From Anabaena sphaerica FACHB-251 (GTDB taxonomy: Bacteria; Cyanobacteriota; Cyanobacteriia; Cyanobacteriales; Nostocaceae), in contig NZ_JACJQU010000009.1 in the NCBI RefSeq assembly GCF_014696825.1, positions 62,001 to 126,000 on the forward strand: 64,000 nt of DNA, in the 5' to 3' direction. Shown here one piece after another: positions 30,198-39,139 of this stretch (its first letter is position 1; every line of letters begins with the position of its first letter). The position numbers were made by a program, and so were the translations under genes. The notes beneath the pieces were generated by a model. That model made no database searches. It saw nothing but the letters and a program-made list of their open reading frames with translations, and was not told the DNA's origin.

Positions 30198-30941
30198 ATG
30201 CCGAGGATTCTTGTCATAGACGATGACCCAGCGATTTCAGAACTTGTTGCCGTCAACTTGGAAATGGCTGGCTACGATGTTAGTCAAGCTGAAGACGGCA
30301 TCAAAGGTCAGGCGCTGGCCCTCCAGCTACAACCCGACTTGATCATGCTTGATCTGATGTTGCCCAAAGTAGATGGATTTACCATTTGCCAACGATTGCG
30401 TCGGGATGAGCGCACCGCTGAAATTCCCGTCTTAATGTTGACGGCTTTAAGCCAAACCCAATATAAAGTTGAGGGTTTCAACGCTGGCGCAGATGACTAC
30501 TTGACCAAGCCTTTTGAAGTGGAAGAAATGCTGGCGCGGGTGCGGGCTTTGTTGCGTCGGACTGACCGCATCCCCCAAGCAGCAAAGCACAGTGAAATTC
30601 TCAACTATGGCTCTCTTACCCTCGTTCCAGAAAGATTTGAGGCCATTTGGTTTGGTGAAACTGTGAAACTGACTCACTTAGAGTTTGAACTACTTCATTG
30701 TTTGCTTCAACGTCACGGTCAAACTGTTTCTCCCAGCGAAATTCTGCGAGAAGTTTGGGGTTATGATCCTGATGATGACATTGAAACTATTCGGGTGCAT
30801 ATTCGCCATTTGCGAACTAAACTGGAACCAGATCCTCGCCATCCTCGCTATATCAAGACAGTGTATGGCGCGGGATACTGTCTAGAGTTACCCAGTCTAC
30901 CACCAGCAAGTGAGGGAACTACCGCTACATTGGTGGAGTGA
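30198..30941 (+). CDS. rpaA: OmpR-family response regulator, RpaA type
   Basis: 247 residues. The receiver domain has DDD at 8-10, phospho-acceptor Asp52 (LIMLDLMLP) and the Lys of LTKPF. The C-terminal winged helix has [15 protein letters not shown] and [22 protein letters not shown]. The long near-identity to RpaA in the linker ([18 protein letters not shown]) supports RpaA, the output regulator of the circadian clock and of phycobilisome energy distribution. From memory, orthologues read GQTQDKVEGF where this protein has [10 protein letters not shown], with Tyr at residue 89. Monocistronic. Confidence 0.85.
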   Translation: MPRILVIDDDPAISELVAVNLEMAGYDVSQAEDGIKGQALALQLQPDLIMLDLMLPKVDGFTICQRLRRDERTAEIPVLMLTALSQTQYKVEGFNAGADDYLTKPFEVEEMLARVRALLRRTDRIPQAAKHSEILNYGSLTLVPERFEAIWFGETVKLTHLEFELLHCLLQRHGQTVSPSEILREVWGYDPDDDIETIRVHIRHLRTKLEPDPRHPRYIKTVYGAGYCLELPSLPPASEGTTATLVE

Positions 30942-30995
30942 TATTTCAATCTACCTCATGATGATAGGGACGTAGCGATCGCGCTCTCAAGATAC

Positions 30996-31024
30996 ATCTC
31001 CGATTTTTTCAAAAAGTCGGGGAT
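30996..31024. repeat. Dispersed hairpin repeat copy
   Basis: ATCTCCGATTTTTTC pairs imperfectly with AAAAAGTCGGGGAT. It is 54 bp after the rpaA stop and may serve as its terminator. Confidence 0.5.
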
Positions 31025-31083
31025 CTATCCCACATTAAGCACCCTCAACTGTCAAAGAAGAGGACAAGAAGGGGCTTGAAACA

Positions 31084-31233
31084 ATGACTATTGCCCTTTG
31101 GCAAGAAATAATGGCTGAGAGAGAAACTGCTTATTTGTTGAGCAGTCCAGCCATGAAAGCGAGATTACTTACGGCTAGAAAACGTCAAGATGGAATTTCT
31201 TTGGAAGCAGCCTGTGAGAAACTTGGAATTTGA
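31084..31233 (+). pseudogene. Truncated YefM-type antitoxin remnant
   Basis: A 49-codon frame, MTIALWQEIMAERETAYLLS..., ending EKLGI. This matches only the C-terminal toxin-binding half of YefM/Phd-type antitoxins (ETAYLLSSPAMKARLL). The ~40-residue N-terminal DNA-binding half is missing, and an in-frame stop lies upstream. It overlaps the YoeB-like frame by about 20 nt, as in intact operons. Probably a decayed antitoxin. Confidence 0.6.
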
Positions 31234-31493
31234 TGCAGATGCTTTTGAGGACTTAGCTTGGTGGATCGAAAGTGATAGCGTAAGCGCTCCGTAGGAATCG
31301 TAAAAAAGCGTTAAAAATCATCAAACTGATTCGTGAAGTACAACGTAATCCATTTGAAGGTTCAGGACAACCTGAAGCACTAAAACACGATCTATCTGGC
31401 TGCTGGTCACGGCGGATCGATCAAGAACATCGTCTGGTTTATGAAGTCCTAGATGATAAAATCAGAATTCTCGCCTGTCGGTTTCACTACTGA
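31214..31493 (+). pseudogene. YoeB/Txe-type toxin disrupted by a 22-nt repeat
   Basis: From the GTG at 31214 the frame reads RNLEFDADAFEDLAWWIESD. It is then interrupted by 22 nt (AGCGTAAGCGCTCCGTAGGAAT) carrying an in-frame TAG. After them the sequence resumes in another frame with RKKALKIIKLIREVQRNPFE and ends WSRRIDQEHRLVYEVL...CRFHY. Removing the 22 nt restores a complete YoeB ribosome-dependent mRNA interferase, including the C-terminal catalytic His-Tyr. The inserted unit resembles the small dispersed repeats of Nostoc genomes. The toxin must be inactive in this form. Confidence 0.8.
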
Positions 31494-31602
31494 AAATTGC
31501 TTTTGGAGATGTGTGGAAGAGCTATCGCCATACTAGAAATATAAATCTCATCTAGTAATGACAATCAAAGAATTGCTATCCATTTCACCTGTCACCTGTT
31601 AC

Positions 31603-32064
31603 CTACTTCACTGGTTGCAGTTTTGTCACCTTGAGTTTAAAGTTACCAACACCAGTTTCTCCAAAAGATCGGACGCGAACTATGTAATTTCCTGTTTCGT
31701 TAATGCGGGTAAATAAGAGAGAGTTACTTGTACCATCGGGTCCATCATCATTTTCTGCCACTGTTGAACCATCAGGACCTAACAGTGTAATCATGGTGTC
31801 AAAGTTCTCCGATGACAAATCAATTGCTAAATTATCACCTTTGTTTAACTTGACTGTATAATCACGAGCAAATCCCCCTTGACCTGTGGGAATATCTTTG
31901 GCTGTTAATGTATCAGCAATTTCTGCACTACTATTTAAGGGAATAGGTTTATATAAATTATTTGGATTTTGAGCAAATCCTGTATTTATGCTTATGCCCA
32001 TTGTCAGCATCGTCACAGGAAAGATAATGATTTTTATTAAAACCGTTGCAAACGCTTTATTCAT
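31603..32064 (-). CDS. Secreted PPC-domain protein
   Basis: 153 residues from the ATG at 32064; a GTG at 32091 would add nine. A signal peptide is predicted, with cleavage near NTGFAQN. The rest is one bacterial pre-peptidase C-terminal (PPC) beta-sandwich (LSSENFDTMITLLGPDG, then ETGNYIVRVRSFG). Such domains usually sit behind secreted proteases; here the domain stands alone, so it may be a free adhesion or binding module. It is in the same orientation as comF, whose stop lies about 75 bp upstream of the ATG. Confidence 0.8.
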   Translation of the reverse strand: MNKAFATVLIKIIIFPVTMLTMGISINTGFAQNPNNLYKPIPLNSSAEIADTLTAKDIPTGQGGFARDYTVKLNKGDNLAIDLSSENFDTMITLLGPDGSTVAENDDGPDGTSNSLLFTRINETGNYIVRVRSFGETGVGNFKLKVTKLQPVK

Positions 32065-32138
32065 AAATTGAAACAGTGTTCCCTTAAACACAGGGTATAA
32101 TTGTGCTAATTATAGATTTTTCGGACACAACTTGCCCA

Positions 32139-32810
32139 TCAACTCTGGACTGATCTATCTTTACCAGTCGTGGCCACAGCGGCTAAACCAAGTACAGAAA
32201 TGCTACTTTGACGAAGTGTGTAGACAGCAGACTTGGCAGTTGCACCTGTAGTATAAATATCATCCACTAACAGCACTGGTGCATCTGGATGACGACTGCT
32301 AAAATCTGTTCCTATAGCAAAAGCATCTGTTAAGTTTTGTTCTCGCTCTGAACCGGATACACTAAACTGTGCTTTGGTGTCTTTGATTCTTGCTAAACCT
32401 TTTGATTTTAATTTTAACCCAGTTATTTCGCAGAATCCTTGGGCTATAAGTTCAGCTTGATTGTAACCTCTTTCCTGCCGCTTTTTGGTGTGGAGTGGTA
32501 TCGGCACAATTACAGGTGGTTTATTCACTTTGGGGTAATTTAATAACCATGCTTCTCCTAAATACTGTCCTAAAAGCTGCCCGATTTCCGGGTGGTTTTC
32601 ATATTTCATTGTCGCGATCGCTCTTTTTAATGTTCCTCTGTAACTTCCCCAAACAAACACCGATAATTCCTGTTTCCATAAGTAGTTAGGGTTTTTAAAA
32701 TTACAGCTTTGTAATTGTTTAGCGCAATATTGACAAATTCGCTCTGGCGTGCTGCGCTGACAGATAGGGCAATTGCTTTGTAGAAAAAGATTAAGTAAAT
32801 TTTTAAACAT
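32139..32810 (-). CDS. comF: ComF-family phosphoribosyltransferase-like protein
   Basis: 223 residues. An N-terminal zinc-finger-like part has two C-x2-C pairs (CPICQR and CQYC). The type I PRTase motif VLLVDDIYTTGAT lies near residue 180, with PIPLHTKKRQERGYNQA before it. ComF proteins take part in DNA uptake in naturally competent bacteria and are linked to single-strand DNA handling. A role in competence is plausible here because a PilT-type ATPase lies elsewhere in the window. A GGTAATT heptamer tract directly precedes the start. Confidence 0.85.
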   Translation of the reverse strand: MFKNLLNLFLQSNCPICQRSTPERICQYCAKQLQSCNFKNPNYLWKQELSVFVWGSYRGTLKRAIATMKYENHPEIGQLLGQYLGEAWLLNYPKVNKPPVIVPIPLHTKKRQERGYNQAELIAQGFCEITGLKLKSKGLARIKDTKAQFSVSGSEREQNLTDAFAIGTDFSSRHPDAPVLLVDDIYTTGATAKSAVYTLRQSSISVLGLAAVATTGKDRSVQS

Positions 32811-32812
32811 GG

Positions 32813-32838
32813 TAATTGGTAATTGGTAATTGGTAATT
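32813..32838. repeat. GGTAATT heptanucleotide tract
   Basis: About four units of the period-7 repeat directly upstream of the comF start codon. Confidence 0.75.
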
Positions 32839-32859
32839 TTTATTCCCAGTCCCCATTCC

Positions 32860-33345
32860 CTATTCCCTAAGATATTTCACATACACGCGATCGCACCTTT
32901 TTGTTTCTACATCTGTAGCGGGGATGTAACCATTATTCTCATAAAGTTGCACTGCTTCTTTTAAAACGCTGGCAGTTTCAATCCAAATTTGCTTAAACCC
33001 GCGTTTAGCTATGGCTAATTCTAACTGCTGTAACAAATATTTCCCTAAACCTAAACCTCTAATATTGGGTGAAAGATACATTTTACGGATTTCTACAGCT
33101 TTTTCACCTCGTTGGATCGGATAATATGCCCCCGTACCTACTATTTGATTTTCGTGTTCAATTACCCAAAATTCGCCACCTTTAACTAAGTAAAATTCCT
33201 CAACTTGCAACACATCTCTATCAGCCCCCTCAGCTTCCCAACCTAAGCCATATTCTGATAATACAGAACTAATTATCGCTGCGGCTGATATGCGGTCTTT
33301 TTGATCCCAATTACGAATGATAAAATTTTGGTAATATTCTTTCAT
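32860..33345 (-). CDS. GNAT-family N-acetyltransferase
   Basis: 161 residues of the Gcn5-related fold. The acetyl-CoA-binding motif A is MYLSPNIRGLGLGKYLLQQL (R/Q-x-x-G-x-G/A type). Motif B follows with YENNGYIPA. The acceptor substrate is not predictable. It lies 50 bp upstream of comF on the same strand and is probably co-transcribed with it. The ATG at 33345 is the clear start. Confidence 0.85.
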   Translation of the reverse strand: MKEYYQNFIIRNWDQKDRISAAAIISSVLSEYGLGWEAEGADRDVLQVEEFYLVKGGEFWVIEHENQIVGTGAYYPIQRGEKAVEIRKMYLSPNIRGLGLGKYLLQQLELAIAKRGFKQIWIETASVLKEAVQLYENNGYIPATDVETKRCDRVYVKYLRE

Positions 33346-33514
33346 TACTTATGTTTAAATTTAAACTATAGTTATATAATATACTTAAAATTTTCTTGCT
33401 TTGCACTTATGAGCTAATATAAATCTAAAATTCCTTCTGCTCAACAGTTGCAAATCTTAAAATAATTGATACACTTGTTCTTTCAGCCCAGTTAACGGTT
33501 AACCAGCGCCCATA

Positions 33515-36500
33515 ATGGTGCATATTAAGCGCGTTGAACTTACTAACTTCAAATCCTTCGGTGGTACAACTTCTGTCCCTCTGCTGACGGGGTGTACTGT
33601 CATATCTGGTCCTAACGGTTCGGGTAAATCAAATATTCTTGATGCGTTGCTGTTTTGCTTAGGCTTGTCTAGTTCTAAGGGAATGCGGGCTGAACGTCTA
33701 CCGGATTTGGTGAATAATAATCAAGTCGCTAAAGGTCGTAATGCTATTGAAGCGAGTGTAACGGTAACTTTTGATATTTCGGATATTGTCTCACGCAGAG
33801 GCGCAGAGGCGCAGAGTGAGGAAGGGGAGGAAGTAGGGGAAGCAGGGGAAGCAGGGGAAGAGGAAGAAAATCCAAAATCCGCAGAGTGGAGTGTTACTCG
33901 ACGTTTACGGGTTAATTCTCAGGGTGGTTATACGTCAAATTATTATATTAATGGTTCTCCTTGTACTTTGACGGAGTTGCATCAGGAGTTGGAGGATCTC
34001 AGAGTTTATCCTGAAGGGTATAATGTGGTGTTGCAGGGAGATGTAACTAGCATTATCTCGATGAATGCGCGGGAACGTCGAGAAATTATTGATGAGTTGG
34101 CTGGTGTTGCTGCGTTTGATCGTAAGATTCATCAAGCTAAAGGAACGTTGGATGAGGTAAAGGAGAAAGAAGATAGTTGTCGCATTATTGAGGGTGAGTT
34201 AACTCTTCAACGCGATCGCCTTTATCAAGATAAGCTAAAAGCGGATAAATATCGTCAACTGAAAAAGGAGTTTCAAGAAAAGCAATCTTGGGAAGCTGTG
34301 TTATCATGGCGTTCTCTCCAAGCAAAGCAGGAAAATTTAGTAGCAGATATTCAAAGTGGTGATGTTTCTTTTACTCAACTTTCTGATAATTTAACCGCTG
34401 TTAATAAGAATATTGATGAACAAAGTACGGCTCTTGATGCTCTTAATGCTCGTGTAAAATCATTGGGTGAAGATGAGCTTTTGGCGGTTCAGTCTACTTT
34501 TGCAACCCAAGAAGCGGAACGAAAGCAACTTCAACGTCAACAAGGTGAGATAGAATCTCATTTACAAGAAACTACTAAACGGTTAAATCAAACTCAGCAA
34601 GAGATACAACAATATCAAGTTTCTCTACAACAAGCTGCACAACAACAAAATATAGAAAGGTTGCAATTAACGTCTTTACAAAGTGACCGTAACCAAACAC
34701 GAGAAAATTTAGAAACTTCTCGTCAAGCTGCTGCGGAAATTGCTACTGCTTCGGAAGCTTGGGTACAACAACAAACGGCTTTAAATCGCCAAATTGAAAC
34801 TTTACTGCAAACTCTTGAACCTCAAAGAACTGAACAAGCACAACTGAGAGAAAGAAATTCTCAGCTACAGCTACTTATTGAGGAAGAATGTCAGATAATC
34901 GCTAGTTTAGAACCGCAATTGGCAGAAAAACAAGCTGAATGCGAAAATTTAGAAGCTGAGTTTAACGCTTCTAATACACCTATTCAAAATTTAGCAGAGA
35001 ATTTAGCAGCGACGGAACAGGAATTACAACTGCAACAAGATACTCAAAAACGCTTGTTACAAGAACAGCGAGAAAAACAACGTCAGTTAGATAAACTGGA
35101 AGCGCAAACCCAAGCACAGCAAGAAGTTCAAGGTACTCAAGCAAGTAAGGTAATTATTCAATCTGGTTTACCTGGTTTGTGTGGGTTGGTGGTAGATTTG
35201 GGTAAGGTTGAATCTCGCTATCACTTAGCTTTAGAAACTGCTGCGGGTGCAAGATTGGGACATATTGTGGTAGAAGATGATCGGGTTGCTGCTGCGGGGA
35301 TTGAGTTGTTAAAACAAAAACGTGCGGGGAGAGCGACTTTTTTACCGTTGAACAAAATTAAAGCGCCGAAATTTACCCCAGATTTAACTTTGCGTTATGT
35401 TGACGGTTTTGTAGAATATGCGATGAATCTGGTAGAGTGCGATCGCCGTTATCAAGAAGTTTTTAAGTATGTTTTCGGTAATACGGTGGTTTTTGCAACT
35501 CTCGAACAAGCGCGAAAACAAATCGGACTTTATCGCATTGTCACCCTGGATGGGGAATTATTAGAGACTAGCGGTGCGATGTCTGGGGGAAGTAATACTC
35601 AGCGTTCGGCGTTAAAATTTGCTACAGGGGAAGTTAAGGAATCTGAAGAAGTTATTAATTTAAGGACGCGGTTAGGAGATATTGAGAGAGTTTTAGAACG
35701 TTGTGCAGAAGCTATTACTAATTTATCTAGTCGTAGTAAACAGCTTTCTTTGGAATTAACGGAAGCAAGACAAAGCAAAAGAGAACAACAGTTATATTTA
35801 GAGCAGTTAAAAAAAGATATTAAAAGTTTAACCGCGCAGTTAGAAAATACTCGCGCTCAGTTATCCCAAAATAACGGAAAATTCAACAATGCTCAAACTC
35901 GGTTAGAAGTTTTGGATCGGGAATTACCAGGACAGGAAAATCAACTGCAACATTTACGACACACTTTAGCTGAGTTGGAATCTTCTCAAACTCCTAGTGA
36001 ATGGCAGGAAATCCAAGCTACCATTAAAATTCAGGAGCAGCAATTACAACAAAAAGAAACTGCTGTTAGGGAAGTAGAACAAAGATTGCAAAATCTTGAA
36101 AATCAACAACAACGTTTACAAGAAAAAATTACCGAATCAGAGACGCGAGTTATTGAATATCAACAAGAACAAGCAACAGTTAGCATTCAACAGTCAACCG
36201 TTAACAGTCAGCTTTTAGAACTCAACACCCAAATTACCGCAACTCAAGCTAGTTTACGGGAACTTGAGCAAAATTTAGGTGAAGAGAAAAAGAAACGAGA
36301 TGCAACAGAACAGGAAGTGCGATCGCTATTATTGCGTCAACAACAATTAAAATGGGAACTTGAGAAACTGCAAGAAACCCAAGAAAAACGCAGAGAAGAC
36401 TTAACCGCATTAAAAATAAATCTGCAAACTTTAGCAGCAGACTTACCCAGTCCTTTACCGGAAGTACCGGATAAAGTTGATTTAGAAGAATTGCAAAAAG

Positions 36501-37135
36501 AACTACGCAGTTTAGGCAAACGCTTACAGGCAATGGAACCTGTAAATATGTTAGCTTTGACTGATTATGAAATAGTAGAAAGTCGTTTACAAGAACTTAC
36601 CCAAAAATTACAAACCTTAGAAGGGGAAAGAACCGAATTATTATTAAGAATTGAAAACTTTACCACCTTACGTCAAACCGCATTTAAAGAAGCTTTCGAC
36701 GCAGTTAATGAGAACTTTCAATCAATTTTTGCCACCTTATCAGACGGTGACGGTTATTTACAACTGGATAACCCAGAAGACCCCTTTAACAGCGGTTTAA
36801 ACCTAGTCGCACACCCCAAAGGAAAACCCGTACAGCGTCTAGCTTCCATGTCTGGGGGAGAAAAATCTTTAACTGCATTAAGTTTTATTTTCTCACTGCA
36901 AAGATATCGCCCATCACCGTTTTATGCTTTTGATGAAGTTGATATGTTTTTAGATGGCGCAAATGTGGAAAGATTAGCGAGAATGATTAAACAGCAAGCT
37001 GAACAAGCACAGTTTATTGTTGTGAGTTTGCGTCGTCCGATGATAGAATCAGCACAGAGAACAATTGGTGTAACTCAAGCTAGAGGTGCATATACTCAAG
37101 TTTTGGGGATTAAATTGAAATCATCTGACCATTGA
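33515..37135 (+). CDS. smc: Chromosome segregation ATPase Smc
   Basis: 1206 residues. Walker A GPNGSGKSNI (~32-41), then a coiled coil (~170-510), a hinge (~545-680, including GAMSGGSNTQ at its end), a second coiled coil (~700-1030), signature MSGGEKSL (Ser1113) and Walker B YAFDEVD (Asp1140). Smc organises and segregates the chromosome with ScpA/ScpB. Residues ~94-126 (GAEAQ, GEAGEAGEEEE) are translated from repeat-like DNA inserted in frame into the head domain. A diverged second copy of the last ~110 codons is at 40141-40498. Confidence 0.95.
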   Translation: MVHIKRVELTNFKSFGGTTSVPLLTGCTVISGPNGSGKSNILDALLFCLGLSSSKGMRAERLPDLVNNNQVAKGRNAIEASVTVTFDISDIVSRRGAEAQSEEGEEVGEAGEAGEEEENPKSAEWSVTRRLRVNSQGGYTSNYYINGSPCTLTELHQELEDLRVYPEGYNVVLQGDVTSIISMNARERREIIDELAGVAAFDRKIHQAKGTLDEVKEKEDSCRIIEGELTLQRDRLYQDKLKADKYRQLKKEFQEKQSWEAVLSWRSLQAKQENLVADIQSGDVSFTQLSDNLTAVNKNIDEQSTALDALNARVKSLGEDELLAVQSTFATQEAERKQLQRQQGEIESHLQETTKRLNQTQQEIQQYQVSLQQAAQQQNIERLQLTSLQSDRNQTRENLETSRQAAAEIATASEAWVQQQTALNRQIETLLQTLEPQRTEQAQLRERNSQLQLLIEEECQIIASLEPQLAEKQAECENLEAEFNASNTPIQNLAENLAATEQELQLQQDTQKRLLQEQREKQRQLDKLEAQTQAQQEVQGTQASKVIIQSGLPGLCGLVVDLGKVESRYHLALETAAGARLGHIVVEDDRVAAAGIELLKQKRAGRATFLPLNKIKAPKFTPDLTLRYVDGFVEYAMNLVECDRRYQEVFKYVFGNTVVFATLEQARKQIGLYRIVTLDGELLETSGAMSGGSNTQRSALKFATGEVKESEEVINLRTRLGDIERVLERCAEAITNLSSRSKQLSLELTEARQSKREQQLYLEQLKKDIKSLTAQLENTRAQLSQNNGKFNNAQTRLEVLDRELPGQENQLQHLRHTLAELESSQTPSEWQEIQATIKIQEQQLQQKETAVREVEQRLQNLENQQQRLQEKITESETRVIEYQQEQATVSIQQSTVNSQLLELNTQITATQASLRELEQNLGEEKKKRDATEQEVRSLLLRQQQLKWELEKLQETQEKRREDLTALKINLQTLAADLPSPLPEVPDKVDLEELQKELRSLGKRLQAMEPVNMLALTDYEIVESRLQELTQKLQTLEGERTELLLRIENFTTLRQTAFKEAFDAVNENFQSIFATLSDGDGYLQLDNPEDPFNSGLNLVAHPKGKPVQRLASMSGGEKSLTALSFIFSLQRYRPSPFYAFDEVDMFLDGANVERLARMIKQQAEQAQFIVVSLRRPMIESAQRTIGVTQARGAYTQVLGIKLKSSDH

Positions 37136-37253
37136 ATTAGTTTAGAATAACTAAGAGAGCGATCGCAAAAGATCAATAATTATTTATTCACTAGAGTAAA
37201 GTTACCCAAAATATTAGCAAAAATATAGTTTTATTTAAAATTAGGAGAAGTAA

Positions 37254-38456
37254 ATGGAAGGTAAAAGATTTATTCATAAAATCAAATTACAAAACTTTCT
37301 CTCCTATGGAAGTGAAGGGGAAGAAACTGAATTACAACCTCTAAATGTGTTAATTGGACGTAACAGTGCAGGGAAATCTAATTTAATAGAAGCTATTAGT
37401 ATTTTAAAAGCAACACCCACAGATTTACCAGCACCATTTCGTCAAGGTGGAGGTATTAATGAATTTTTATGGAAAGGTGAGGGAAGTAATTCTATAGCTA
37501 ATATAGACGTTATATTAAATTATTCAGAAAGACACAGAAACAATCTACATTACAAATTAAGCATAACAGAAGTAGGACAAAGATTAGAATTAGTAGATGA
37601 ATTTCTGGAAAATGAACAAGCTTATGAAGGACAGGAAGATGTCTATTTTTATTATCGTTATCAAAATGGTCGTCCGGTTTTAAATATTAATAAAATTACA
37701 GATGATAGTGAAAGATTTAAAAGAACTCTTCGCAGAGAAGATTTAATTTTAGATCAGTCAGTTTTATCTCAAAGAAAAGATCCTGACTTATATCCTGAAC
37801 TTTCTTATGTAAGTACAGAATTTCATAAAATAGGTTTATATCGTCATTGGCAAATGGGACGAAATTCAGAACCAAGAAATGCCCAAAAAACGGATTTACC
37901 TGAACATCCTTTATTGGAAGATGGCAGTAATTTAGGTTTATGTTTAAACAACTTAAAATATAAATTGGGTCTTAGAAAAACTATTGAATATCTAGAAAAG
38001 TTCTATGAAGAAGCCGAGGACGTAGATGTAAGAATATATGGTGGTACAGTACAAATATTTATTCGGGAAAAAGGGTTAATTCAACCAATTCCTGCAACTC
38101 GTTTATCTGATGGAACACTGCGTTATTTGTTTTTAATGGCTTTACTTTTAGATCCTACTCCACCACCACTAATTTGTATTGAAGAACCAGAAATAGGTTT
38201 ACATCCAGATATTTTACCAACTATTGCAGAATTGTTAATTGAAGCATCACAAAGAACCCAATTAGTTGTAACTACTCATTCTGATGCTTTGGTTTCTGCG
38301 TTGAGTGAATATCCTGAATCTGTGGTAGTTTGTGAAAGAGATAATACAGGAACTCATTTGAGGAGATTAGAACCTGGTAAACTGAAAGATTGGTTAGAAA
38401 ATTATACTTTAGGTGATTTATGGCGGATGGGTGAAATAGGGGGAAATAGATGGTAA
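37254..38456 (+). CDS. ABC-type AAA ATPase (AAA_21/OLD-like), partner of DUF4276 gene
   Basis: 400 residues. Walker A GRNSAGKS (Gly35-Ser42) follows the typical IKLQNFLSYG start. The ABC signature is LSDGT (284-288), Walker B is PLICIEEPEIGLHP (Glu310/Glu311) and the switch His is in VVTTHSDAL (His342). This is a RecF/OLD-like ATPase without its own TOPRIM domain. AGGAGAAG precedes the ATG. Its last 7 nt overlap the DUF4276 start, so the two are translationally coupled. ATPases of this class pair with nucleases or TOPRIM proteins in phage-defence systems such as PARIS and AbiL. A defensive role here is inference. Confidence 0.85.
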   Translation: MEGKRFIHKIKLQNFLSYGSEGEETELQPLNVLIGRNSAGKSNLIEAISILKATPTDLPAPFRQGGGINEFLWKGEGSNSIANIDVILNYSERHRNNLHYKLSITEVGQRLELVDEFLENEQAYEGQEDVYFYYRYQNGRPVLNINKITDDSERFKRTLRREDLILDQSVLSQRKDPDLYPELSYVSTEFHKIGLYRHWQMGRNSEPRNAQKTDLPEHPLLEDGSNLGLCLNNLKYKLGLRKTIEYLEKFYEEAEDVDVRIYGGTVQIFIREKGLIQPIPATRLSDGTLRYLFLMALLLDPTPPPLICIEEPEIGLHPDILPTIAELLIEASQRTQLVVTTHSDALVSALSEYPESVVVCERDNTGTHLRRLEPGKLKDWLENYTLGDLWRMGEIGGNRW

Positions 38457-39082
38457 AAGAAATTAGAATTTATATAGAAGGTGGTGGAGATAGTACAAGA
38501 ACTTTATCTGCACTTAGAGCAGGATTCAGTAAGTTTTTTAAAAAATTGCTAGATACAGTAATAAGTGAAAACTTTACACTGAATATAACTATGTGTGGGA
38601 AGAGAAATGATGCTTTTCGTGACTTTAAAATTGCTTTAAAATCTCATTCTGATGCTTTTAATATTTTGCTGGTTGATGCAGAAGCACCTGTCACAAAAGA
38701 TTCTCCTTGGGAACATTTAAAATTAAGGGATAACTGGGATAAACCAGCAGGAGTTGATGATGATAACTGCCATTTGATGGTACAAACAATGGAAGCGTGG
38801 TTTATTGCGGATATTGCAACTCTGAAAGAATTTTATGGACAAGGTTTTAAAGAAAATGGTATTCCCAAAACTAATAATGTGGAAACTATTCCAAAAGATA
38901 ATTTAGAACGTATTCTCAAAACTTCCAGTGGTAAAACTACCAAGGGTGAATATCACAAAATCAAGCACGCCTCTAAACTATTAGAATTGTTAGATGTCAC
39001 TAAGGTTCGTCAATCTTCCCCTTATTGCGATCGCCTATTTAATACTCTAAAATCAAGAATCCGATATTTACCAGATGAATAA
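38450..39082 (+). CDS. DUF4276 family protein, TOPRIM-like
   Basis: 210 residues. IRIYIEGGGDS (Glu10), NILLVDAEAP (Asp76, Glu78) and MEAWFIAD (Glu115, Asp121) give an acidic pattern like the metal site of TOPRIM nucleases/primases. The C-terminal part GEYHKIKHASKLLELLD is typical of DUF4276. The family is often encoded next to an AAA ATPase, as here (7-nt overlap). The likely role is effector or nuclease subunit of the pair, by analogy with ATPase-TOPRIM systems. Function is unproven, and catalysis depends on those acidic residues. Confidence 0.75.
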   Translation: MVKEIRIYIEGGGDSTRTLSALRAGFSKFFKKLLDTVISENFTLNITMCGKRNDAFRDFKIALKSHSDAFNILLVDAEAPVTKDSPWEHLKLRDNWDKPAGVDDDNCHLMVQTMEAWFIADIATLKEFYGQGFKENGIPKTNNVETIPKDNLERILKTSSGKTTKGEYHKIKHASKLLELLDVTKVRQSSPYCDRLFNTLKSRIRYLPDE

Positions 39083-39139
39083 TAGCCTAGTGCTTTTCCT
39101 AGTGGCGTAAGCCATACCCTAGCAATTCTTACGGAAATA

